From Bacteroidaceae bacterium (GTDB lineage Bacteria; Bacteroidota; Bacteroidia; Bacteroidales; Bacteroidaceae), in NCBI GenBank assembly GCA_017965425.1, contig JAGCPY010000060.1:1-42286 (forward strand): DNA of 42,286 nucleotides. Direction: 5' to 3'. The notes beneath the pieces are model-generated. The model did not search any database. It had not been told where the DNA came from and saw only the letters and a list, made by a program, of their open reading frames with translations. Below are positions 16,363 to 23,804 of the stretch, in pieces. The translations under genes and the position numbers were made by a program. Within the stretch, counting starts at the first letter, position 1, and the number at the start of each line of letters is the position of its first letter.

Positions 16363-16377
16363 TATTACCCTAGACCT

Positions 16378-17484
16378 ATGATTGTTCTAATAAGGTGTAA
16401 CGATATCATTTCTGATTCCCGGACAAAGAAGTATCTTGACTTCCTCGTTCAGAACCGGGCTGACTATCGGATTATCGCTTGGGATCGTATAGGCAACTCA
16501 GAACGTCTGCCTCATACAATCTATTGTCCAGTAAAAAGCAAATACAATCAGGGCGGAGTGGCTGCCATCATCGATCGTTTGAAATGGATGTGGTTCATTC
16601 TCCGTACATTATGCTCATTCAAAGCCGACCTTCACATCCATGCTTGTGATTTGGACGCTGCCTTCCCAGCTGCTGTCTATAAGATGCTCAGCTGGAGGAA
16701 GAACTTTTTATTATTCGATGTATTTGACTGGATTTCAGATACCTTGAATAATCAGGGGCGCATCGTGTCTTGGGCATTCGCCGTGATGGAGTGGGTGAGC
16801 GTAAGGTTGTCTGATCACATCATTATCTGTGAACCTGAGCGCATCAGCCAGATTCCTTACAACATCGATGGGCGTTACAGCGTGTTGCAGAATATTCCCT
16901 CGTTTGCCCAACGTGACTTTCTCGTTGAGAAGACGGAGTACCGCTTTTCGAATCAGCTGTTGACACTGGCCTATGTCGGTAACTTTACGTACAACAGATG
17001 CCTTGCGGAACTGATTGAAGGTGCCGCAAAAGGATGCTTCAACTTGAACATAGCAGGCTATGGTGATGCACAGATAATGGATCTATTAGAGAAGAACAGC
17101 CTGTCACCTCACATCCATTTCTATGGAAAGGTGTTGTATCAGGAAGGTCTTTGTATTCAGTACAATTCTGACATCATCTATGCGATGTATTCCAAAGTGA
17201 CGCCCAACCATTTCTATGCAGCACCCAACAAATATTATGAAGCGATGTTCGTGGGCAAGCCCATTATAACCACCAAGGGTATCATTACGGCAGAGAAGGT
17301 GGAGAAGAACGGTCTCGGCTACAGTATAGAAGAGACGGTGGAGGATCTGACTCGACTGGTGGATTCGCTCACGCGAGACGAGCTTAAGCAGAAGGCAGCA
17401 CGGTCGGCAGAAATGTGGATGCATTATCGATCTGCTACAGAAGACTACCTGAAAACCGTTTATTCACCGATGATGAATCTTTGA
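16378..17484 (+). CDS. Glycosyltransferase, GT4-like
   Basis: A 368-residue GT-B glycosyltransferase. The N-terminal domain contains DLHIHACDLDAAFPA and LFDVFDW. The C-terminal nucleotide-sugar domain has LAYVGNFTYNRCLAELIEGA and the acceptor/donor-site segment APNKYYEAMFVGKPIITTKG, the usual ExxxxGxP region of GT4 enzymes. It acts at the cytoplasmic face on the lipid-linked repeat unit. Donor and acceptor cannot be read from sequence. It lies 15 bases after the SGNH gene and 20 before the epimerase gene. Confidence 0.82.
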   Translation: MIVLIRCNDIISDSRTKKYLDFLVQNRADYRIIAWDRIGNSERLPHTIYCPVKSKYNQGGVAAIIDRLKWMWFILRTLCSFKADLHIHACDLDAAFPAAVYKMLSWRKNFLLFDVFDWISDTLNNQGRIVSWAFAVMEWVSVRLSDHIIICEPERISQIPYNIDGRYSVLQNIPSFAQRDFLVEKTEYRFSNQLLTLAYVGNFTYNRCLAELIEGAAKGCFNLNIAGYGDAQIMDLLEKNSLSPHIHFYGKVLYQEGLCIQYNSDIIYAMYSKVTPNHFYAAPNKYYEAMFVGKPIITTKGIITAEKVEKNGLGYSIEETVEDLTRLVDSLTRDELKQKAARSAEMWMHYRSATEDYLKTVYSPMMNL

Positions 17485-17504
17485 GTAAATTATAAAGTTC
17501 CGAT

Positions 17505-18461
17505 ATGAAAATACTTGTTACCGGCGGCTCCGGCTTTATTGGCACCAACGTGGTGGCATTCTATGCCCGTCTTGGATGGGAGGTGATGAACATTGATGTG
17601 ACGCGCCCCAAATACGTTGAGGCTGAACGCTATTGGGTGGAATGTGACATAACGGATTATGAGGCGTTAATGATGGCGGTTAAGGAGTTTGATCCAGAGT
17701 ATATCATTCATTTGGCCGCCCGTACGGATCTCGACGGAAAGAAAGTAGAGGATTATCCAGCCAATACCATCGGGGTGGAGAACATTCTGAAGGCGGCAGC
17801 TACCCTTGATGGGCTCAAGAAAATACTTATCACTTCATCTATGCTGGTCTGCCATACTGGTTATATCCCAGAGACTCAATTTGACTATTCTCCATCTACT
17901 GCCTATGGTGAGAGTAAAGTGGTTACGGAAAAGCTGGTGTGGGCCAATCCTCCTGCTTGTGATTGGGCTTTCATGCGTCCTACATCCATGTGGGGACCAT
18001 GGTTCGGTGTTCCTTATCGCAATTACTTTGATACGGTGAAAGCTGGTTTGTATTTCCATATTGGGCATCGTTCCTGTACCAAGACATACGGCTATATTGA
18101 AAATGCTGTCTATCAGATAGACTGCTTGTTGATGAATCCGACTTTGGACGAGGAGAAAAAGGTGTTTTATCTGGGTGATGCACCAGCCATCTTCATAGAG
18201 GAATGGGCTAACCAGATAGCCAAAGAGTTAGGCCGAAAGGTGCCGCGTATGCCTTTCTGGTTAATTCGTCTTGTCGCATCCTTCGGTGATGTACTGGGAT
18301 TGTTGGGACTACATTTCCCGATGACTTCTTTCCGCCTGAAAAACATGACGACGGATAACATCATTGATTTAACCAATACATATCAGATTGCACCCAATCC
18401 ACCGGTTGACAGAATCACAGGCATCCGTCGAACGTTGGAGTGGATGGAAAGGAATGGGTGA
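17505..18461 (+). CDS. NAD-dependent sugar epimerase/dehydratase
   Basis: A 318-residue extended short-chain dehydrogenase. The NAD-binding motif is GGSGFIGTNVV (7-17), followed by the acidic residue of INIDV-type strands, HLAARTD and the catalytic TAYGESK (Tyr-x-x-x-Lys). It modifies a nucleotide sugar for the polymer. The C-terminal half differs from GalE and RmlB, so the exact substrate is open. It is the last gene of the operon and converges on the next gene with a 4-base gap. Confidence 0.85.
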   Translation: MKILVTGGSGFIGTNVVAFYARLGWEVMNIDVTRPKYVEAERYWVECDITDYEALMMAVKEFDPEYIIHLAARTDLDGKKVEDYPANTIGVENILKAAATLDGLKKILITSSMLVCHTGYIPETQFDYSPSTAYGESKVVTEKLVWANPPACDWAFMRPTSMWGPWFGVPYRNYFDTVKAGLYFHIGHRSCTKTYGYIENAVYQIDCLLMNPTLDEEKKVFYLGDAPAIFIEEWANQIAKELGRKVPRMPFWLIRLVASFGDVLGLLGLHFPMTSFRLKNMTTDNIIDLTNTYQIAPNPPVDRITGIRRTLEWMERNG

Positions 18462-18465
18462 TGAG

Positions 18466-19251
18466 TTATAGTTTCAATTCAAAGATTTTGAACAGGAACT
18501 TTACGCTAATCATGGCCGCATTTGTATAGATGCCGTTTTCGCGACAGGCACGAACATCGTCCTTGATGAGTTGTAAACGGCTACGAACATTGCGGGTGCT
18601 GAGACCGCCCAAGCGCATGGTCACAAAGTCTATTGGCAGGTAGCGGGCATGGATGTGTTGTTTGTAAAACAGACGAACCATCATCTCATAATCTGCGCCT
18701 ATTTTGTAGTCAGATTTGTATAGTCCTGCACGCTCAAAAACTTCACGCCGCATATAGAATGATGGGTGTGCAGGCATGAAACCGAAGCGAAGCCAAATAG
18801 GGCTGAATCGTCGTGAGGAGTAATACCGAACGCATTGTTCTGGGGCTCCGTCACGAATAAAGTGTATATCGCCATACACCGCATCAATGGATTGATCTTC
18901 AAATGACGTAATCATTTGAGCGATTACATTCTTATTGGTGAAGAAATCATCGCTATTCAGGATACCGATTACATCACCTGTCGCCATGCGGATGCCTTTG
19001 TTCATGGCATCATATATGCCTTCGTCTTTTTCTGAGATCCATCGCAATCGTCCCTGGAATCGATGCTCGTATGAACGAATAATATCAATAGTTCCATCTT
19101 TGGAGAGACCATCAACGACAATATATTCAATTTGTTGGTAGGTCTGATCCAACACAGACAGAAGGGTGTCTTCTATGGTAGCCGCACTATTATAAGAAAC
19201 CGTGATAATAGAGATAAGTGGCTGATGTGATGCTGGAGTAGATATCTTCAT
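18466..19251 (-). CDS. Glycosyltransferase family 2
   Basis: A 261-residue GT-A fold enzyme. LISIITVSYNSAATIEDTLLSVLDQTYQQIEYIVVDGLSKDGT is the canonical GT2 N-terminus, EKDEGIYDAMNKGI and GILNSDDFF carry the nucleotide-sugar and metal-binding acidic residues, and GADYEMMVRL is the usual C-terminal acceptor-side motif (xDxxxxxR). It resembles WcaA-type transferases that add the second sugar of a repeat unit. It overlaps the upstream WecA-like gene by 4 bases, so the two are co-translated, which fits the order initiation then extension. Confidence 0.9.
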   Translation of the reverse strand: MKISTPASHQPLISIITVSYNSAATIEDTLLSVLDQTYQQIEYIVVDGLSKDGTIDIIRSYEHRFQGRLRWISEKDEGIYDAMNKGIRMATGDVIGILNSDDFFTNKNVIAQMITSFEDQSIDAVYGDIHFIRDGAPEQCVRYYSSRRFSPIWLRFGFMPAHPSFYMRREVFERAGLYKSDYKIGADYEMMVRLFYKQHIHARYLPIDFVTMRLGGLSTRNVRSRLQLIKDDVRACRENGIYTNAAMISVKFLFKIFELKL

Positions 19252-20351
19252 GCGAGGGACGTGTCTTTTTCGTTACTTGGAGCAAGGCAATAAACTACGA
19301 CGAAGAAGAGTGCAAACAGAGTCAAGTCCATTAAAAAGATGACCGTGAAGGGCACGCCCCAAAAATCCAGCAGCATATTCAACAGGATGAACCCTACCAC
19401 TAATGACAGGATGACACCAAGCGTCTGATGCATAGAAAGACCAGAGGACATCAATACATGATGAATGTGGCGTTGATCTGCTTGGAACATAGGCTCACCG
19501 GAAAGAATGCGAACTAACGCGACGCGTATCAAGTCAAATACGGGCACAATGAATAGGGAATAAGGTATTAGGATGGGGTTGATGTCCGTGTAAATATCCT
19601 GCTCTGTCATCATCATATATTTAACGGCAAAATAGGACAAAACATAGCCGAGAATGAGGCTGCCTGCATCTCCCATGAAGATTTTCAACTTTCCTATGCG
19701 TCCGAAAATATTAAAGAAAAGAAACATAAACACCGACCCAAGCAGGGCTGCCGAAAGTACTGTGAAGATAATGCTTTGCAAGTCTTGAAATAAGTAGATG
19801 AAGACAACCAGGCAAATGGCTGTGAACCCCGACGCCAAACCGTCGATGCCGTCGATGAGGTTGATGGCATTAACAATGGTCATGATGACCAATACCGTCA
19901 GCGGATAAGCTACCCACAGGGGAAGCTCTTCAATGCCAAAGAGTCCATACAGATTGTTGATTAGTAAGTTGCAAGTCGGTAATATCGCAGAGCCTGTCGC
20001 CAATATGATGAACTTCAAATGGGCAGACAAATCTAATAAGTCATCCAATACGCCCACAAGATAAATGATGAATGCACCAATAATCATCAGTGCTGCAGTA
20101 ATGTGATAAACAGGGGTTGTAAGAGTCTGGGAATAATAAACCAACAATGTAATGCTTCCTCCTATAGCCATGGAGGGCAAAAAAGCTAAGCCTCCAAGGC
20201 GGGGTATGGCGGCATGGTGCAACTTGCGTTGATTCGGATGGTCAAAATATCCGTAAGTCCGGCAAAAAGCAATAATAATAGGAATGATAATCGCTGTTGC
20301 GACTATTCCAATCACAAATGCCAGCATCACATAAGAGGTAAAGGAAATCAT
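19248..20351 (-). CDS. WecA/MraY-like initiating phosphoglycosyltransferase
   Basis: A 367-residue protein with about eleven membrane helices that transfers a HexNAc-1-phosphate from UDP-HexNAc to undecaprenyl phosphate, starting repeat-unit synthesis. Motifs are DHPNQRKLHHAAIPRLGG near the N-terminus, LVGVLDDLLDL (catalytic Asp pair), NLIDGIDGLASG, MGDAGSLILGY, and DQRHIHHVLMSSGLS, the HxHH motif that separates the WecA branch from MraY. No clear promoter consensus is visible upstream. Confidence 0.9.
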   Translation of the reverse strand: MISFTSYVMLAFVIGIVATAIIIPIIIAFCRTYGYFDHPNQRKLHHAAIPRLGGLAFLPSMAIGGSITLLVYYSQTLTTPVYHITAALMIIGAFIIYLVGVLDDLLDLSAHLKFIILATGSAILPTCNLLINNLYGLFGIEELPLWVAYPLTVLVIMTIVNAINLIDGIDGLASGFTAICLVVFIYLFQDLQSIIFTVLSAALLGSVFMFLFFNIFGRIGKLKIFMGDAGSLILGYVLSYFAVKYMMMTEQDIYTDINPILIPYSLFIVPVFDLIRVALVRILSGEPMFQADQRHIHHVLMSSGLSMHQTLGVILSLVVGFILLNMLLDFWGVPFTVIFLMDLTLFALFFVVVYCLAPSNEKDTSLA

Positions 20352-20455
20352 ACCTATAGAAATCTTATATGTTCCTATTCTTATAACGCGTTTGCATCAC
20401 ATTTTATTATCTTCAATGGGCAGAAAAAGCGAGAAAGATGGGATATACATGAAAA

Positions 20456-20504
20456 CTCCTGTTGCAAGACATTGACAGATAAGACTTTCGTCTTGCAACA
20501 GGAG
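20456..20504 (-). terminator. rny terminator
   Basis: CTCCTGTTGCAAGAC (20456-20470) is a perfect 15-bp inverted repeat with 20490-20504. On the minus strand it is followed by TTTTC. It lies 19 bases beyond the rny stop. An alternative small hairpin, AAGAC-TTTC-GTCTT, at 20481-20494 shares the right arm. Confidence 0.8.
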
Positions 20505-20522
20505 GCAATTATGTTTGGATCG

Positions 20523-22082
20523 TTATTTTGCGTAGCTGACAGCGCGTGTTTCGCGGATAACCGTGATCTTCACCTGTCCAGGATACGTCATTTCATTCTG
20601 GATCTTTGTGGCGATGTCATTGGAGAGCGTCTCAATCTGTTTGTCGTCAATCTTATCTGCACCGACGATGACACGCAGTTCGCGACCTGCTTGAATGGCA
20701 TAAGTCTTGGTGACACCTGTATAACTCATTGCAATGTTTTCCAGATCCTTAAGGCGTTTGATGTAAGCCTCTGCAATCTCGCGGCGTGCACCCGGACGTG
20801 CACCGCTAATGGCATCGCAGACCTGCACGATAGGTGCAATGAGCGTTGTCATTTCCATTTCTTCGTGGTGGGCACCGATGGCATTGCAGATGTCGGGCTT
20901 CTCCTTATACTTCTCCGCCAATTTGGCACCATAAAGAGCGTGTGGCATTTCAGGCTCTTCGTCGGGCACCTTGCCAATGTCGTGGAGCAAACCGGCTCGT
21001 TTGGCTTTCTTAACATTCAGACCTAACTCGGCAGCCATGACAGCACAGAGATTGGCGGTTTCGCGTGCGTGCTGGAGCAGATTCTGACCATAAGAAGAGC
21101 GGTATTTCATCTTACCGATGATGCGAACAAGTTCTGGATGCAAGCCGTGGACACCAAGGTCAATGGCTGTGCGCTTACCCACTTCCATGATTTCCTCATC
21201 TACTTGTTTTTTCACTTTGGCCACGACTTCCTCGATGCGTGCGGGATGAATGCGTCCGTCTGCCACAAGTTGGTGCAGGGCAAGGCGGGCAATTTCACGG
21301 CGAACGGGGTCAAAGCCACTGATGACGATGGACTCGGGGGTGTCGTCCACAACAATTTCCACACCCGCAGCTGCTTCGAGAGCACGGATGTTGCGACCTT
21401 CGCGACCAATGACGCGGCCTTTGACGTCATCGTTTTCGATATGGAAGACGGTGACGCTGTTCTCTACGGCGGTTTCAGTGGCTACGCGCTGGATGGTTTG
21501 GATGATGATACGTTTGGCCTCCTTGTTGGCTGTCATTTTGGCCTCGTCCATGATCTCGTTGATGTAGCTTGCAGCAGCTGTCTTGGCTTCGTCCTTCAGG
21601 GTTTCTACCAGGCGTTCGCGTGCTTCGTCGGCGGTGAGTCCGCTGATTTTCTCTAATTGTGTACGTTCCTGAGTGATGAGGCTTTCGAGACGTTGGCTCA
21701 ACTCTTCTTCACGCTTCTGCAACATGGTTTGTTGTTGGTCGATGCGCTTGTGTTCAGCTTCTTGTTCGCTTTTGCGGCGATTGAGTTCGTCTTGGCGCTG
21801 GTTCAGGCTGAGTTCACGCTGTTTCAGGCGGTTCTCGCTTTGCTGGATTTGCTGGTTGCGTTGCTGCACTTCCTTTTCCAGCTCGGCTTTTTTATTGAGG
21901 AACTTCTCCTTGACTTCGAGCAGTTTTTTCTGCTTGATGACTTCGGCCTCTTTCTTTGCGTCTTCATGCAACTGCTTCATTTTGGCAGGACGGGTGTGAC
22001 GATACCAAATGAGTTGGTAAATGGCCATCGCTGCGGCAATGACGGCAGAGGCAATGGTGATGATTAATCCTATTGTTGTCAT
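20523..22082 (-). CDS. rny: Ribonuclease Y
   Basis: A membrane-anchored endoribonuclease of 519 residues, the normal length, that starts mRNA turnover. It has an N-terminal membrane helix (about 1-25), a long charged coiled coil (30-190), a KH RNA-binding domain (about 205-270: [26 protein letters not shown]) and an HD metal-phosphohydrolase domain (about 330-425, with LLHDIGKV). It lies downstream of zapA on the same strand, with a 183-base gap that contains a structured segment and a TATATTTG -7-like element (22136-22143). Confidence 0.96.
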   Translation of the reverse strand: MTTIGLIITIASAVIAAAMAIYQLIWYRHTRPAKMKQLHEDAKKEAEVIKQKKLLEVKEKFLNKKAELEKEVQQRNQQIQQSENRLKQRELSLNQRQDELNRRKSEQEAEHKRIDQQQTMLQKREEELSQRLESLITQERTQLEKISGLTADEARERLVETLKDEAKTAAASYINEIMDEAKMTANKEAKRIIIQTIQRVATETAVENSVTVFHIENDDVKGRVIGREGRNIRALEAAAGVEIVVDDTPESIVISGFDPVRREIARLALHQLVADGRIHPARIEEVVAKVKKQVDEEIMEVGKRTAIDLGVHGLHPELVRIIGKMKYRSSYGQNLLQHARETANLCAVMAAELGLNVKKAKRAGLLHDIGKVPDEEPEMPHALYGAKLAEKYKEKPDICNAIGAHHEEMEMTTLIAPIVQVCDAISGARPGARREIAEAYIKRLKDLENIAMSYTGVTKTYAIQAGRELRVIVGADKIDDKQIETLSNDIATKIQNEMTYPGQVKITVIRETRAVSYAK

Positions 22083-22143
22083 GTGTGCATTTAAAGTTGT
22101 ATATATAAGTTAATAATATGAATAATAATCTTGTCCAAATATA

Positions 22144-22232
22144 GAACACACCACCCTCCAAACCGCACAATCCCCGATGGATGTGAGGGATTGGCAAGTT
22201 TTTCAGTTGGTGCGTCGAACGGTGAGTGTTTC
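22144..22232 (-). ncRNA. Candidate structured RNA between zapA and rny
   Basis: GAACACACCACC (22144-22155) pairs with GGTGAGTGTTTC (22221-22232), with two bulges and one mismatch. Inside, CGCAC (22164-22168) pairs with GTGCG (22210-22214), and CAATCCC (22168-22174) with GGGATTG (22187-22193). The two inner stems share base 22168. This gives a long rod with a one-sided bubble. The shape and the position next to zapA recall 6S RNA, which lies by zapA in Proteobacteria. I found no promoter of its own, so it may instead be a leader or 3'-UTR structure. Confidence 0.25.
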
Positions 22233-22265
22233 AGATAAATGTCTCTCCTGTCAGATGAGAGGTGC

Positions 22266-22556
22266 TCATTTCAAGACAGTGTTGACCTCATTGATGAGGC
22301 TGTTCAATGTGTCCATGATGGGCTTCAGGTTTCCACTTGCTTCCTGTTTCTGTAGGTTGACGGCAATTTCGAGTACCGTCATCAAGAGGTAGGTGGTCAC
22401 GGATTGCCCTGGATAGCGGTTAGCATAGTAGCTGTATCGCTTGTTGATGAGCTTTTCCGCGTCGCGGTAGAACAATTCTTCATTTCTCTTGATATCAAGT
22501 GAGAACGTCTGTCCGCCCAGCTTGAGTGTTATCTGAAAGGTATCGCTGATTTCCAT
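22266..22556 (-). CDS. zapA: Cell division protein ZapA
   Basis: A 96-residue cytoplasmic protein of the ZapA family, which bundles FtsZ filaments at the division site. The N-terminal beta-hairpin domain contains ITLKLGGQTFSLDIKRNEELFYRDAEKLIN, and a C-terminal helix (about 60-96) would form the dimer coiled coil. The length is typical. It lies 19 bases after a small coiled-coil gene that shares its promoter (22924-22955). Confidence 0.9.
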   Translation of the reverse strand: MEISDTFQITLKLGGQTFSLDIKRNEELFYRDAEKLINKRYSYYANRYPGQSVTTYLLMTVLEIAVNLQKQEASGNLKPIMDTLNSLINEVNTVLK

Positions 22557-22575
22557 TTATTGTCTTCTTCAGAGG

Positions 22576-22884
22576 TTACTGCTCCAGTCCCATTGTCTTG
22601 AGCAGGGCGATACACTTATCTACGTCTCGCACCAATTTGGCCACTCTCTGTTTGGCCGCGTTCAGGTCTTGGTCGCTGACTTCGAGCATCTTGGCCATTT
22701 TCAGGTTTGCGTAATCGGCTTCCAATAGGTGGTTTTTCCGCTTGACCTCCTGAAGTTCACTATCTTTCTCCACGAGCTCGTCCAGCAACTCGCCATTCTC
22801 TTCTTTCAGTTGCTGAAATTTGAGAATGAGCTGTCTGGTACGTGTTTCCAGAAGTCTGACAGTTTTCTCTTCTTCGCTGGTCAT
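22576..22884 (-). CDS. Small coiled-coil protein, possibly ZapB-like
   Basis: A 102-residue, almost entirely coiled-coil protein (heptads over about 5-60: LLETRTRQLILKFQQLKEENGELLDELVEKDSELQEVK), followed by a short helical tail. It is co-transcribed with zapA. ZapB, the ZapA-binding coiled-coil protein, has similar size and composition, but this assignment is inference from shape and position. An upstream in-frame ATG at 22926 overlaps the promoter -7 box (22924-22931) and cannot be the start, so the ATG at 22884 was chosen. Confidence 0.7.
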   Translation of the reverse strand: MTSEEEKTVRLLETRTRQLILKFQQLKEENGELLDELVEKDSELQEVKRKNHLLEADYANLKMAKMLEVSDQDLNAAKQRVAKLVRDVDKCIALLKTMGLEQ

Positions 22885-22923
22885 GGAATGCCATTTTTTG
22901 CCATGGATGCGGCAATTACGGCA

Positions 22924-22955
22924 CAAAGGTAGTATTACTTTTCCGTTTGTGCAAG
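22924..22955 (-). promoter_or_regulatory. Promoter of the zapA operon
   Basis: On the minus strand, CTTG (22952-22955), a 20-bp spacer and TACCTTTG (22924-22931). Transcription should start near 22917, which fixes the first gene's start at 22884. Confidence 0.75.
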
Positions 22956-22972
22956 GATGAGGGCGTTAATTT

Positions 22973-23605
22973 TTATTTTGCGTCCTCGATATTCGCTCGT
23001 TTTTCCTTTTTGGCAAGCATGACGGTCGTATGAACATACTCTGTCATCCATTTTTCGGAGAATCCGAGGGTTTGTTGGTACTTTCGAATCTGTGCTGCCG
23101 TTCGCCGTACGTTGTCATCATTCCAGTTGTTCTTGGTAAGGATGTCGTGAATGGTCTTCTCGGTCATGCTTCGGAGTGCGCCACGCATGAAGGATGGCAG
23201 GCGGAATTTCCATTGCATCAGGTTTCCCATGAGCATCATCAGGTCTTGAGAGAAACCTTGGAACTGTAGCATGAACGGCTGAACGTCCTGTATTTTCTTG
23301 CAACGCTTTTTGATGCAAGCATCAATTTCAGTCGTGAAGTCGTTGTCAATGTGGTAAACCTCGCCAAGCATCTTGGCACAGCGTTTCTTCTCGCCGATTC
23401 CGAGTTTGTTGTTGATTGTCGGAACTTTAAGGGTTTGTTTGAAGACTCTGAGGTCGGGCAGTGCAGCAAGATTGCTGATACCCACTTGTGCCGCTATGGA
23501 TGCCTGAAGATATACACGGATAAGGGTCATGAAATCCTCCATGCCGCCAATCTTGACGTTCTCCTCTGCGGATTTGTGACCAAAGAGTTTGCTGAGAAAG
23601 CTCAT
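22973..23605 (-). CDS. Conserved hypothetical helical protein
   Basis: A 210-residue protein that I do not recognise. It has no signal peptide or clear membrane helix. It looks mainly alpha-helical with many basic residues (CIKKRCKKIQDVQ, KEKRANIEDAK) and a methionine-rich segment (FSQDLMMLMGNLMQWKFRLPSFMRG). It has its own promoter at 23665-23696, divergent from the tyrosine kinase gene, so the two could share regulation. No function is assigned. Confidence 0.7.
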   Translation of the reverse strand: MSFLSKLFGHKSAEENVKIGGMEDFMTLIRVYLQASIAAQVGISNLAALPDLRVFKQTLKVPTINNKLGIGEKKRCAKMLGEVYHIDNDFTTEIDACIKKRCKKIQDVQPFMLQFQGFSQDLMMLMGNLMQWKFRLPSFMRGALRSMTEKTIHDILTKNNWNDDNVRRTAAQIRKYQQTLGFSEKWMTEYVHTTVMLAKKEKRANIEDAK

Positions 23606-23664
23606 AGAATGTAATGTTAATTTATAAGTGATGATTATTTGTTATTTTGTTGCCTTTCGGGGTG

Positions 23665-23696
23665 CAAAGATAGCCCTTTCTGCATGGAAAGCCAAA
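23665..23696 (-). promoter_or_regulatory. Promoter of the 22973-23605 gene
   Basis: On the minus strand, TTTG (23693-23696), a 20-bp spacer and TATCTTTG (23665-23672), a full consensus match. It lies 62 bases from the divergent promoter box at 23758-23765. Confidence 0.8.
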
Positions 23697-23757
23697 AAAA
23701 TGAAGGCTTTTGTTGTTTTTCTGACCAAAAAAGTGGGTGTTATTCAAAAACAATAGC

Positions 23758-23765
23758 TAACTTTG
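23758..23765 (+). promoter_or_regulatory. -7 box of the tyrosine autokinase gene
   Basis: TAACTTTG matches the Bacteroidetes -7 box exactly. No good TTTG lies at the right distance upstream, so the promoter may need an activator. It excludes the in-frame ATG at 23763 and supports the ATG at 23805. Confidence 0.65.
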
Positions 23766-23804
23766 CACCGCTTTTTATGGACATTGATAACATTAAATTA
23801 TATT

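Noticed and set aside
20214-21026. 270-codon open frame on the plus strand
   Set aside because: It overlaps the WecA-like gene and rny, both clear family members, and reads as random cysteine- and histidine-rich sequence.
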